Source: Marisa cornuarietis | Lineage: Eukaryota > Mollusca > Gastropoda > Architaenioglossa > Ampullariidae | NCBI GenBank assembly: GCA_004794655.1 | Contig: SMMW01000149.1 | Location: 2,356,001-2,420,000 of the forward strand | Direction: 5' to 3' | Length of the DNA stretch: 64,000 nucleotides | Shown here: in pieces, positions 37,901 to 50,048 of the stretch | How positions within the stretch are numbered: position 1 is the stretch's first letter | Layout: each line of letters begins with the position of its first letter | Made by a program: the position numbers and the translations under genes | Notes under the pieces: generated by a model | Told to the model about the DNA's origin: nothing | What the model saw: only the letters and a program-made list of their open reading frames with translations | Databases searched by the model: none

Positions 37901-40900
37901 GTACCGTAAAAACACACAAAACAGCGAAAATACCGCGATAAATATTTTACATATAATTTTTTGAAAACCCGCGAAGCACTGAAGCCGCGAAACATGAAGC
38001 GCGAAGTGGCGAGGGAACACTGTAATGAGTATTTACAATAAAAACAGCAAAAGTTTTTTGTATTGTATAGCAATTCAGAAAGTTCATGTGCATAAGAGAA
38101 CTTTTCAACAAAATCTTGACAGCTTGTGTGGGTTTCATCTTTCTAACCTATCACTATACAGGGTAATATATTGTATATCTAGGGTAATATATTGTGTTTA
38201 TAATAAGAGGAGAGTGCTGATCCATTTACCTACCCTTACTGTACAACAAGTGCATCATTTTTACAGGGCAAAAAATAGAGTGCAGAAGCAAAAGAATGAA
38301 AAACTGATACCACAGACCATGAAAAATGCTCAACAACAAGAACTGCAAAAACGAATTCGCGTATGACCCTTTGATTACATTTTGTTTGTTTGTTTGACAG
38401 TTTGGCTATAATGTTTATATGTTTTTATAGTGAGAGGATGATTTTATAGTGAGAGGATCATATTTTTGTGTTTGCATTTGTGTGCTTGTGAAATCTGACG
38501 CGATAAATAAGTTTTGAGTGTGTCCGGGGAGAACTTATGTGGTTCTTAAAGCACAAGTGTTCAGTTACAAATTTGTAATATATTTTGATTCCTTGTTTTG
38601 CTTTCAGTCAATCACAAATGACTGCAGTCAAATTGGAGACAATCGTCCCTTATCTTACTGCAGCTTCAGCCCAAACTCTCAGATGCTAGCTACAGCGTCA
38701 TGGTGAGAATTTAATTAATGTACATTTAATTTACACTTATTCTTCTTTGGTTCTTTGTTGACTCAGCATCTGAGTTTTGCCCATTTTAGAGTGATCTTGC
38801 TTTGTTCATGGTTGCTATAGGTTTGTTTTTTTTCACTCCACTGTTTATAATTGTATCTTCCTCTTGCTTGTTGGATATTGAAATCCGACTTGTTGAATAT
38901 TGTAATAATGCCACACCACAACCTTTCCCTGGTAGATAGCTAATAAAGATTTGTTGCTGATAGAGTTATGAAGACAATGTACAGCTCACAGATGCTTCTT
39001 CTATCCACTAACAAGGGTTGAAATGTTATTGCAGAAAAGAACTGAGGTATGTTTGTTTTAATTTATTTTTTCAATAACAATTATAGGTCAGGTCTTTGCA
39101 AGCTGTGGTCCATACCAGACTGTAAGTTCATCCGAAATCTAAGAGGTAAGTTCCATTTCTGCTTATGTTTTATGTGATATGGGCCAGATTTTTTTTTTAT
39201 TTTGTTGCTGCGGTCAATAAGTCTCTACAAAAATTTATTTTTTCAAGAAACTGAGCTGAACTTAATACAATAAACCATTTCCCCCAAATGTGGTTGTCCC
39301 ATTCCCGCTGCTTCCTTTGTAACAAATTATACTTAACTCTTTCAGGGCACAACTGCAATGTGGGTGGGATTGTGTTTCATCCCCAAGCAACAGTGGGTCT
39401 ATCAGATACGGCATGTTGCATGGCTTCCTGTGGTCAGGATGGCTCAGTCAAATTGTGGAATCTTGTAGAGTGAGTAAAAACAAGAAAGGACACACACACA
39501 CACACACAAACATGTGTGTGCATGCATGCATGTGTGCATAAACTTGTGTATACATGAATTCATAATGTGCAGATATATTCATATTTATACATAAGTGTGC
39601 ACAAGTTTTCTGTTGTACATGAATAGCTTAAAGTCCAGCTGTAAAAGAAAAAGTATCTTTACTGAATTTTACATGCTGGAGTTAAAGGCTTCTAAGAAAC
39701 ATTGCATTGGTGCAGTGAGGAACCAGTGGCTGACATAGAGGGCCATGCTCCTTATCGTGTCTCTCGTCTGAAGTACCATCCATCAGGTCGTTTCCTGGGC
39801 ACCTGTTGGTAAGTGTGAGTTTTTATATATATAAAGATGATGTAGGCCAGGTGGCCAGTTCTAGCTGACCTGGTGTCTTTTTTTTTGTTTTAAGGCCTTT
39901 TTTACTGACAAGTCCCCCCAGTTTAACGAAAATTTTAATTTTTAGCCATTTTGAGATTGTGAGCCATTATGAATGTTCAACATGTCTTCTATCCACTCTC
40001 CAGGGTTTTTTTTAATAAAACCATCTAGAAATATGTATATTTTGTCACTAAAGACAGTGACTGATTTCATATTAGCTTCTAATTGCAGAAGAATAGAGAA
40101 TGCTTAAAGCATAGCAAAATGCTCTCCATATTGAGAAACTGGGTCACATCACATACTGTCAGAGCTTTCATTCGCCTTTCAAACAAAGGTCACATCAAGG
40201 TTGATAGAAGGTTCCAGAGGTAATTCTAGGCTGCGGCCTGGCGGGATTCCCGCAAAATTTCGCTGAGGGGCGCATAGTCTGAAAGTTAGCGCGACCATGA
40301 ACCCGCAAAAATACCGTGGCTGGCGCACTTTTGAACACGCGATGCAGCACTTCAAAAATAATTGTTGTCATTTTTCGCGCTGGTTTGAAACCGACCCATT
40401 AGAATCGATGCTTTAATGACTGGACAGTTTGAAAACTGACCAGTTGTCCATCTGATCCAACCTGCTCCAAATTTCGCGCGAGGAAGTAAATTGTTGAGTG
40501 TGCATAAAACAATCAGAATAACACGTTTAAAACCCCGGATGTGTTAAGTACCGAACGAGGACGCTGCAGAGACATTCAGACTTCTTACCACAGGCACTCT
40601 TTGGTAAACTATTTTCAATTCTAATTTATTTCTGTCCTCATGACCTTTTCAGAACTTATGCCGGCGGTATTATATTACACTTAAAAATAATGTGTTGCGA
40701 ACTTGATACAACATCACAGGACATAGAAGCTGTCAGGGTTGCTTTTGCGACAATGTGCAAGAACATTAATGACAGGTTCCCAAAAGATGCAGGTGATGTT
40801 GCTTCTGGATTTTGAGTTCTTTCCATGCGCCCCATCTTTTTCCTGTCAACAGAAGACAGAACACCTTATGGAGACAAAGAATTAAATATCTTGACAGATT

Positions 40901-43900
40901 TCTTTGGAAAACCAGCACAAGTGGGCACCAAAGTCAGTAAAATCTTGCTTGACAAAGCAGCGTGTTTAGAGTAATGGATTGTGGTCAAAGAAACTGTAAC
41001 GCAGAATGCATATCGGAGAGATTCCACAAGCTGTTATTTGATTTTTACAGGGATTCATTTCCCAATTCGCTGGTTCTTGGAAAGCTTTTCCTCCTTATGC
41101 TATACCACAATGCAGGCTGTGAGAGGGGGCTTCGACCATCAAAACCTAATAAAGTCTTCTCGTAGAAGTTGCCTCGAGGAGAAACATTTAAACCCCTGCA
41201 CTAATGAGACATGAAAAGTGTCTAAACATTTGCTCATAGCCCAATGAGATGAACACAAAGACTAATTGGTTTGCAAATTTAGGATGCTATGATCACACTA
41301 ATGATGATAAAAGATAATTTATCGATATAGAAGAAAAAGATATCTACATGATTAATCTTCAATTTCTTGTGATTAATAAAATTTCTTGTGATTAATAAAG
41401 TATTTTGTTGTATACCAAATATTTATCGGAAAAGCAGTGAAAATGTGTTTGTTTCGAGGGACTCCTTGTTTCATTTGAAGGGCCCCTTTTTTTCCATTGA
41501 GAGGGCCCCAGGGCCCTTCTTTTTGAAATCCTAGAATTACCTCTGAGGTTCCCACGCTGTGATTCTCACTCTTCACTAGACAAGACAAAGGGTAGGAAAT
41601 TTCCTGAAATGCATGCATAAACACACTTTGCATATACCCAATCAGAATACACTAATGCCGACCTTGACCAGTTTATAGGTCAAACGAACACACCAGAAGT
41701 TTTCGGGTGTCCTGCAATCCAACTGTACATGGCTTCTGGATGTAAACTAATGTCGACCGTAACTCAAAGCTAGCTCAAGGATACTTTTTCTCTCAGACAT
41801 TAATGCTACATATTAAATGTTCATTCTGCCTGACAGACGCTCATGTCTTCTCAAAATACCACAGACGAAAGGAGAAAAGCATTGACGGTATTTCTAGATG
41901 TTGTAGCAACTAAAATTACGTCAGTGTAGTTAATTCTGCTGTCGAAATCACCATCCTTCGTTTGGTAAGCATCTCAAGAAAAAATGAGAAGCTTTGATTT
42001 CTGCTACAAATCTCGGTAATAATCGGGACTAGATGTTAACGTTTACTAATTTGAGTGAACTTGCAGTTCTTGTTATTTATTTACTTTTTCAGAATGTAAG
42101 GAAACAGAACTTTACATCATTTGCAAAGATTTTTTTAAAGGATCATTTGTATTTTTAAATTTAGTTGCAATATTATATTGCATGTAAACTTGTAAACACT
42201 GCTGGCTTTATTATTAGCTTCTGAAATAGCAGACAGAAAAAAATCTCTGTACAGCAGTAGCAATTAATTTTTGTCAAGCATGCATATTGCGTCAGAAGCA
42301 GCCAAAATTGTGTACAAAGGGTCTGTAGATTTGGATCTGTCTATATAATAATACTATTTGATGGTGATTCCGTTTCATGTAAGTCAAACCCTTGCGCTGG
42401 TTGTCAACAAGAAAAAGAAAAAAAAAACAACACACACACACACACATCTCTGGCCACAGTTCTAGAGACAAGCTGTTAAAGAACAAAGGTTGAGTGGGGG
42501 TTGGGCTGTCTTACTCAAACCAAGTGAAACAAACAGGTTTTCAGACTGGCAATTTTGTACAATATTCCTAACAAATAAAATGAAGAATGCTATGTAGTCA
42601 AGTTTGTAGCATTCAGTGTTTAGAGAGCAAAACATTGTCAGCCCCCTAAAAAACCAGACAGCAGGTGGTGCTTTTCCCAGAAGAAATCTTTGAGAGAAAA
42701 TAAGGAACCACTTAGCCACAAAAATTATCTTTAATCTATATGACTACAGGGGTAATTCATAAAATAATCCTAGCATACAGAAGAATAGAATATGAGCAGC
42801 TGGTCAAAATTCTGGTGCATTCGTTGATGTATTTCTAGATTCCATGAGTAGGTTATGCTCCCCAAAGACTTCTTTCCTGAGGGCTCTGTTCCATATTCAG
42901 TTTGTGTCTTTAATAAAGAAGTTTTTGAACTAATTTCCTTAATGAAAGAGTTATATGTTGGTGTTCATGCCATCACCCTGCAACTGCTGGCTAAGAAAGA
43001 TTTTGGATCGTTTCCATGGCAACCGATAACATGACGTGTAGCAAAAGCATTTTTTTAAAACTTTTATTCAAGGTGACATAAAAAATTTGGTGATAACATG
43101 TAAAACATAATGCCTTAATTGACATTATTAACTGGTCTATTTGGCTTTTGTATAAATGCTTTGTCATCCTGTTCTATGGTATAGCACCGTGGTTCTCAAC
43201 CTGCGTGGCATGCCCCTGAAGGGGTGTGGGACATGCTGACAAGAGGGTGCGCAAAGGCAGCTATTTTTTTATTTTTTTAAGGTTTCTCATATCGGTATTA
43301 GTGGCTAAAGGGGGCCGCCCGGATGTACCTTTTTTCATCTGGGGGGCATCACAAGTGAAAGGTTGAGAAACGCGGGTAAAGCAGGTATTGTTCAGCATAT
43401 ATACTGTACATGTATTTTTTATCTTTTGGCATAATATAGCATTCAAAAGACTACGAACGAATGAAGGTTATCATAGAACAGCAGTGCACTTGGCATGGTG
43501 TAGACCAGGGGTGGGCAAAGTTTTCTTTTTTCCAGGCCGGTCTCAAAATTCTAAGCTATTCAGCAGGCTGGTAAAATACCAAAAACTGTGCCTGGTGACT
43601 TCATAGCAAACCTTGTGATAATGGAAGGGACGATAAATGAGTACATAATGGCATTTACTTAAGAAATTTATCGTGTGAAGTGAAGCTATTTGAATTCTAT
43701 CATTATAAAACTTTAAGACCAGCTTTTCTTTAAAGGCATCCGCCCCCAATGCTCTCTAATGACTACATCAGACATTAATCGTGTTATTTGTTATCTTTGT
43801 ACTTAGAGTGTTACGGACTGCCGATTTCTATTGCTGTTGTACTTGATCGATTAATTCAGTCAAATTAACCTAGGCTGAATTTTTAAAAAAATGAAAACAA

Positions 43901-46900
43901 GTACACTTCACATTTTGGCAGACAGGGCGGTCGTCCAAAGACTGCGGCCCGCAGGCTGTACTTTGCCCACCCCTGATGTAGACAGATATCGTAAGCCTAC
44001 TAAACGTGTTACTAGCATATTATGACATGAAAATAATGTGGGTTTAAATTATAAGATTTTTTTTTATGTTGTTTATATGAGGTGCCCTCTCCCTTAATAC
44101 ATGATTACCGTTTCACAATTTTACCTATGAGAGCATGTATTAACATAAGAGTGTGGATGTTGATAAATGCATATAATAATCTAGCCTTTTCTTCAGTGCT
44201 TTGTATCAGAATCACTTATGCACTCTCTCTTATTAATTTGTTTAAGTTTTGATCACTCCTGGCGCCTGTGGGATCTGGAGGTGCAGGAAGAAGTCCTACA
44301 TCAAGAAGGTCACAGTAAACCTGTCTATGACATCAGCTTCCAGATAGATGGAGCCCTGGCTGTCACTGGGTATTTGTTATTTTGCTCTGTGTGGAGAGAG
44401 CCTGGCTTTGGATGGAATTACTTACTTACTTACTTACTGACCGTTATGCCTGTCGGCACGTAGGGCAGCGACAAAGGTCTTCCACTTTTGTCTGTCCTGG
44501 GCCAGCTTCCCCACAGTGCCCCAGCTGTGATTTAGGGTCTTCATTTCTGCCTCCACGGTTCGCCGCCAGGTGTTCTTGGGCCGGCCTCGCTTGCGTTTTC
44601 CCTCTGGGGTCCAGTGTAAGGCAGTTTTTGTGATGGAGTTGCCTCTGATGACATAGCCAATCCAGCGCCATCGTTTCTTCATCAGGATGGTGTTCATACT
44701 CTCTTGCCCACACTGGGCAAGTAGCTCTTCGTTGGAGATTGTTCTTGGCCAGAAGATGCCCAGGATTCTTCTCAGGCTTTTGGTGTGGAAGACTGACAGT
44801 TTGTTGAGGTCGTTGTCAATCATTCGCCAGCACTCCGAGCCGTACAGGAGAGTGGACAGGACAAGGCTCTGGTAGAGTCTCAGTTTGGTATGGGTGCTGT
44901 ACTGGGCTGACTTCCAGATGTTGCTTAGGCTACAGAAGATGCCCCTGGCCTTGCTCAGTCTGCTCTGGATGTCACGGTCTGCTCCTCCATCCTGCTTGAC
45001 CACGTTGCCCAAGTATGTGAAGTTTTCAACCATCGGCAGGTCTTCTCCCTCTATGTTGATCTTGATCGGTGTTGAATTGGTGGTGTTGAGGGTCATCACT
45101 TCTGTCTTTGTCCGGCTGATGTGCAGTCCAACCTGCTTCGCAAAGGTGTTCAGGCGAGTCGTCTTCTCCTGCATATGTCGATGGGTGTGTGACAGCAAGG
45201 CCAGGTCGTCGGCAAAGTCTAGGTCTTCTAAGTTCTTGGAGAGTGTCCATCTTATGCCCCTTGGTTCATCTTCCGTTGTGTGGCGCATTACCCAGTCAAT
45301 GACAAGGTTAAAGAGTAGGGAAGACATCACGCAGCCTTGTCTCACTCCAATTTTGTCAAGCATGCATATTTTGACGATCACTCCTCTGGTCCAATCACTT
45401 GGGACTTGTTTCCCTTCCCATATTGCGGTAAATAGGGGTTGCAGGATATTGGCTGCCAGTTCTGGGTCTGTTTTGAATAATTCAGCGTTCAGATTGTCTT
45501 GGCCTGGTGCCTTTCTGTTCTTCAAGGACTTGATTGCTGTGATGATTTCCTGCTTCTCTGGTGGGGCGATGTTGACGTCTAGGTCCTCAGTGGCTTCTTG
45601 TATGTCGGCTTCTTCGGAAGGTGGTGGTCTGTTCAGAACCTCTTTGAAGTGTTCGGCCCAGCGTGCTTCTTGTTCTCTCTCTGTCGTTAGTAGCTTCCCT
45701 TCCTTGTCCTTGACTGGGGCATCGTTGGTGCTGTGGAACTTGCCGCTAATCACTTTGGTGATCTTGTACAGTTTTCCTTGTTCTCCTTTTTTGCTGCTTC
45801 TTCGGCCTCACTTGCCAGATTGTTCAAGTAGGCACGCTTGTCTGTTCTCGCCGAGCGCTTCACTTTCTGGTTCATTTCTCTGTACTGTAGTTTGAACTTC
45901 TCTTGCAGTCTTTCAGATCTGGTGCTAGCCACCTTTTTCTTGATGTCTCTTCTTTCCTGTATTGCTTTCCACGTCTCTGGTGTTATCCACTCTTTCTTCT
46001 TAGTTTCTTTTAGTCCAAGACTAGTCTCGCTGCTTTTTTGGTACACTGTTCTTACAAGGTCCCATCTCTGGTTTATTCTATCTGTATCTACCTCACAGGT
46101 GTCTGTCATGTCTGCAAGTGCCTGAAATCTGTTTTTCACTTGAAGGATGAAGGCATTTTTTAGTTTGGGGTCCTGCAATCTTTCCACATCAAAGCGTCTG
46201 TGTGCTGCTGACTTGCGTCCTGTACTTCGCAGTTTCATTTTAATGTTTGCTACAACAAGGTGATGGTCACTCCCAGCATCTCCTCCTCTTCTCACCCTGA
46301 CGTCGAGTAGGGAACGTCTCCAGATGCCGTTGATCATTAGGTGGTCGATCTGGTTGCTATCCCTACCATTGGGTGAGCACCATGTTAGCTTGTGGACGTT
46401 ACGGTGAGGGAATAATGTTCCTCCAATCACCAGGTTGTACATAGTGCATAGCTCCACTAGTCTCTCTCCGTTGTTATTCATGCAGCCACAACCATGTCTG
46501 CCCATGACTCTCTCTACGTGGGTGTTGTCGTTCCCAACTTTAGCATTCATGTCGCCCATCATAATTAACAGGTCATGGCGGGGTGCTGCACTTACTTCTG
46601 CTTGTAATTGGTCGTAAAAGGTGTCCTTCGCCTCATCATCGCTATCGTTGGTTGGTGCGTAGCACTGGATCAAGGTCATGTTGCCATGTCTCCCTTTCAC
46701 TCTGGCTGTAATCAGTCTGCTGTTGATCAGTTTCCACTCTATCAGGCATTTCTCTGTTCCTTTCCTCAGGATGATGGCTACTCCCTCATGGTGTTGGTTG
46801 TCTTCTCTGCCAGAGTACAGCACTGTCTCTCCGGTCTGGGTCTTTATTCTTCCGGAACCTGTCCATCTGCTTTCGCTTACTCCTAGGATGTGTAAGTTGT

Positions 46901-49249
46901 AACGTCTCATCTCGGCCGTAATTTGTGCCAATTTACCAGTTTCGTACATGGTACGCACATTCCAGAAACCTATTTTGGTCTTGCATTTGGCGCTTAAGAC
47001 TTCCATCTTCGTGCTAGTAGCTTCCTTTCGGTTTTCACTACTAGCAGTCATACAAGGATCTTGCGATACCTCTGGGAGCCCATCGCACACAATAGTGGTG
47101 TCTTTCTTTGTCGCTGTTTCCGTAACGGTATTGCTTTTTACGGGACAGGGTTGTTAGCCCTGTGCCCAACCCCCAACCTGGAGGACCAGGGATCATGTTT
47201 TGTCTGGCATCTACCCTTTGACCTGCCCGGCTTGGGTGGCCCTGCCCGGTATAGCTCTTAGGGTCATCGATACACACAAGCCCCCCGACCGCGACAAGGT
47301 AATGATCCTCCGGGGGGTTTGGATGGAATGCTGCGCTATAAAAGCTTACATTATTATTTTTATTTTTCTTGTACATCTTAATTGTTTTGATTAGATCAGA
47401 CTCTTTTTGTACCCATCTATGCGTGAGTGCATGCAGGTGTGTGCATACCCATTTCTGTTTCTCTCTTTGCACTGACCTCTCAATTTTCTTTGCCCCTGCA
47501 TCTCTCTCTCCCATAATATTAAAAAAAATCTCTCTCACTCAGGCTTTGTATCTGCGTTTTAAAGTTTGGAATATCTAAATGTTTCTCCTTCCCTTTTTCA
47601 TTTCTTTCATTGCTTTATAATTTTTCCTCTATATGTAGAGGTCTTGATGCATATGGGCGGGTGTGGGACCTGCGATCGGGTCGCTGCATCATGTTTCTTG
47701 AAGGACATCTTCAGCCCATTTTGTCAACCGACTTCAATGATGACGGGTGAGAGATGACTGTTTATGAGCAGACAGTGCAAAAGGACCACTTTTTTTTTTT
47801 AATGTGAAGAGGCATGATGTGTGCATGTGAGGAAAATTGGGGATAATTGTGTGTGTGTGTGTGCGTGCGCGTACATGTGCATGTGCATTCATGCATATGT
47901 GGGTATACGTCCTGTGGGTTTGAGATAACCTCCCATCTTGTCTCTAGTTTACAGCATCTCAGAGATAAAGCTTTGAAGTCAGAAAATAGCTAGCTCCCTT
48001 AATGGCAGTTTTATGCCTCAGCTTATTGGTAACATAAAGAATGCTAATGAGAAAGGTGGTAAAATTTTATAATTGTGTGACCTGGACTGTTTGTTATGTC
48101 ATTTTTAAACACTCAAGGAAAAGAGAAATAATATGAAAATTTTTATTTTGGGGGATTTTCAGATTTCATGTAGCGACAGGCAGTGAGGACAATACAGGCA
48201 AAATCTGGGATCTTCGACAGAGAAAATGTGTCTACACTGTTCCCTCTCACACTAATCTTGTCTCAGTAGTCAAATTTCAGCGTAAGTGTTTTGTTTTTTA
48301 AACATTTTGTTTATTTACCTCATATGATTTTAAACATTTAAGTTTTTATATATTCTAAAGCACTTTCGCCTGTAAACATCTAGTAGAAATATGATGAAGA
48401 TGTCTTTCTTTGTAGAGTTATCCTGTGACTCTTTGAACAGGGCATAAATGTAGACTGTTGTTCCCCTCTTAGATCTGTGATATTTATTCTGCTTGGGATT
48501 CTTTTCCTCCTACATCAAATTTAGCATGGGTGGTGATCTTTCTAGATTTTATTGTTTTCATATGGTAGAAATAATTAAATAGTAAAATGACTGTGTTTAT
48601 CTCTTTTCTACAGTTTTAGCCCCCCTAGCACATGCAATTAAATTTGTAGCCAGCAGCTTGAAAGAATGTGCGATCCAATCAACTCTTAATCAGGGTTCAG
48701 CAAACGTTTGTGCTAACATTAAAGCAGCCACCTGAATATCATTAAATTAGGGTGGATTTTTTCTGTGTAAGTTATAATGAAGAAAGTGTTTTATGTCTTT
48801 AAATAATCTTGTGTTTCAGCTCATCATGGTAACTATCTCATTACTGCATCCTATGACAATACAACCAAGGTTTGTATCCCTTTTGTTGCACTGGTATTAC
48901 ACAGCGTTTCTGTAATATGACCTTTGTGTATGTTCCCACAAGCTTGGCAGGATTTCTTTCTCCGTTCAAATTTTTTAAATCAAACGTTCTGCTTTATCAA
49001 AATCATCTTTAGTTTGTGACATTGCTGTTAATAGGATGTGCAGTTTGTCATATGCATTGCCTTTATGTTATTATTTTTTGACTATTTCAGATCTGGGGTA
49101 ACCCAAATTGGGCACCATTGAAAACTTTAGCTGGTCATGAGAGCAAGGTCATGGGCATGGACATATCACAAGATCTCAAGTACATTGCGACATGTTCCTA
49201 CGACCGCACATTTAAGCTGTGGGTGTCTGAGTCACAAGGAGGGATATGA
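34953..49249 (+). CDS. PRPF4: U4/U6 small nuclear ribonucleoprotein Prp4 (15 coding exons)
   Basis: Core protein of the U4/U6.U5 tri-snRNP, working in the nucleus with PRPF3 and PPIH during spliceosome assembly. Exons: 34953-35109, 35879-35955, 36129-36201, 36513-36637, 36900-36985, 38267-38360, 38608-38702, 39087-39145, 39346-39469, 39716-39808, 44247-44369, 47639-47746, 48163-48281, 48820-48869, 49091-49249. All phases fit, giving 513 residues against about 520 in human. Start: ATG at 34953, with an in-frame TAA at 34947-34949. Residues about 70-125 are the splicing-factor (SFM) motif, with [20 protein letters not shown] and [14 protein letters not shown]. Residues about 205 to the end form seven WD repeats, including [31 protein letters not shown] and YDRTFKLW. 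Exon 5 has a tandem NAGNAG acceptor. The two large introns (39809-44246 and 44370-47638) are swollen by transposons. Confidence 0.96.
35605..35765 (+). mobile_element. possible tRNA-derived SINE
   Basis: Reads caccaagtcagggtcatgag, a degenerate box B (gagtcaaatct), then an inverted pair cagacacttgagtgtctg and a non-tRNA tail with ttgtttacaggctggatgat. The layout suggests an old tRNA-related SINE in PRPF4 intron 1. No A box was seen. Confidence 0.35.
36891..36900 (+). promoter_or_regulatory. PRPF4: tandem NAGNAG splice acceptor, PRPF4 exon 5
   Basis: The sequence caacagcagg offers two acceptors three bases apart. Use of the first adds one Gln codon (exon from 36897). Use of the second starts the exon at Glu (36900). 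Both keep the reading frame. Confidence 0.7.
37198..38022. mobile_element. pogo/mariner-type non-autonomous element, 825 bp
   Basis: Ends cagtaatccctcac and, inverted, cagtgttccctcgc, flanked by TA on both sides (37196-37197, 38023-38024). Subterminal cgcgggt/acccgcg blocks are also inverted. No transposase frame. Lies in PRPF4 intron 5. The superfamily is inferred from TA target and CAGT ends. Confidence 0.7.
40215..41545. mobile_element. decayed hAT-like DNA transposon
   Basis: Inverted ends cagaggtaattctagg and cctagaattacctctg (16 of 16 paired), flanked on both sides by aggttc. Inside, the + strand keeps broken coding sequence: [33 protein letters not shown], and near the end a [21 protein letters not shown] segment resembling the C-terminal dimerisation region of hAT transposases. 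Several stops. In PRPF4 intron 10. Flanks are 6 bp exact rather than the usual 8. Confidence 0.65.
43187..43375. mobile_element. hAT-type MITE, 189 bp
   Basis: Ends ccgtggttctcaacct and, inverted, ccgcgtttctcaacct. Eight-base flanks gtatagca and gtaaagca match at 7 of 8. Same family as the element end at 1-85. In PRPF4 intron 10. Confidence 0.8.
43506..43975. mobile_element. hAT-type MITE, 470 bp
   Basis: Perfect 15-base ends caggggtgggcaaag and ctttgcccacccctg. Flanks gtgtagac and atgtagac match at 7 of 8. No coding capacity seen. In PRPF4 intron 10. Confidence 0.85.
44419..47317 (-). mobile_element. RTE-clade LINE with target duplication, two ORFs, partly deleted
   Basis: In PRPF4 intron 11, antisense. 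Flanked by a 12-base duplication, tttggatggaat (44407-44418 and 47318-47329). From the 5' end: untranslated leader, then ORF 45750-47090 (446 codons), an AP-type endonuclease with [22 protein letters not shown] and SDHHLVV. This is the type often mis-annotated as craniofacial development protein 2. ORF 44434-45753 (439 codons) is reverse transcriptase with [39 protein letters not shown] and [10 protein letters not shown]. One extra base in an A-run near 45790 splits the two, which should be one frame ([16 protein letters not shown]). In ORF2, VIVKI jumps to [12 protein letters not shown], so the palm segment with catalytic motif A is missing. Tail is (GTAA)n. Confidence 0.93.
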
Positions 49250-49956
49250 TACAAGCATTCCGTACTCATTATCATTTCGTCAGATATCCTGTCAATATTA
49301 AAATGTTAAATCTAGCTCTGTTGCGAAGAAGAGAGAATGAAAAAAAGAGAAAATGACTAAGCGTGGATTTAGGTACAGTGAATTAAAAACAAGAGACCAG
49401 CTTTGTGTATTCTTTGAACTGGTGAGACTGAGAACTTGTCATGCTCTCCCGTGCACTTAGATCCTACTTACATTTTCATTTTATACAAACGGAAAAATGT
49501 CTTAAGACCGAGAACTAGTTTTCTAATGTGGTGAAAATGGCTACAACATTTACGCTTACTGCTTTTAAAGACAATATTTTGAGAATGTTAAATGATGAGA
49601 AATGATTGAAATCTGGAAAGATAGGTCGTTCCAAAAAATAAAAGAAAGGCTGCCCACAGTGAATTTTCTTTCAAGGAAGGGTATTTAGTTCCTTACAAGA
49701 CACCAGTTCCCAAAGCCTGAGCCCTACATTTCATTTCCTCAGCTACAAGCCTCTGAACATTCAAGAAAAAGGTCAAATCTCTGACCCCATGTCGTTAAGG
49801 ATACAGCCAGTAGGAAAGTTGGAAGCCTGTTTAAGCCATGTTCAAATATGTTGTCCCAGATCTGAGCACATATTGTGATAGGCAAGTGAAATGTTTTATT
49901 AAGTTATCAAGTCACCACAAGGAGACTGCTCATGCTTTGTGCTAGTATTATAATGA

Positions 49957-49962
49957 AATAAA
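49957..49962 (+). terminator. PRPF4: poly(A) signal of PRPF4
   Basis: AATAAA about 700 bases after the stop codon, the first hexamer found downstream. The truncated RTE element begins 87 bases further on, so the transcript probably ends before it. Confidence 0.6.
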
Positions 49963-50048
49963 CCCCTAGCATTCAATAACACTTAAATGTGGTCTACAAA
50001 TATTTATTAAGCTAGAGGGGTTTTTTAACACAGACTTACCATTCTTTA

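Noticed and set aside
44885..45895. 336-codon open frame on the + strand
   Set aside because: It is the reverse complement of the RTE reverse-transcriptase and endonuclease coding region and has no protein similarity of its own.
45750..47090. Naming this frame a craniofacial development protein
   Set aside because: Database entries of that name are often RTE endonucleases; here it is flanked by target duplications and a reverse transcriptase.
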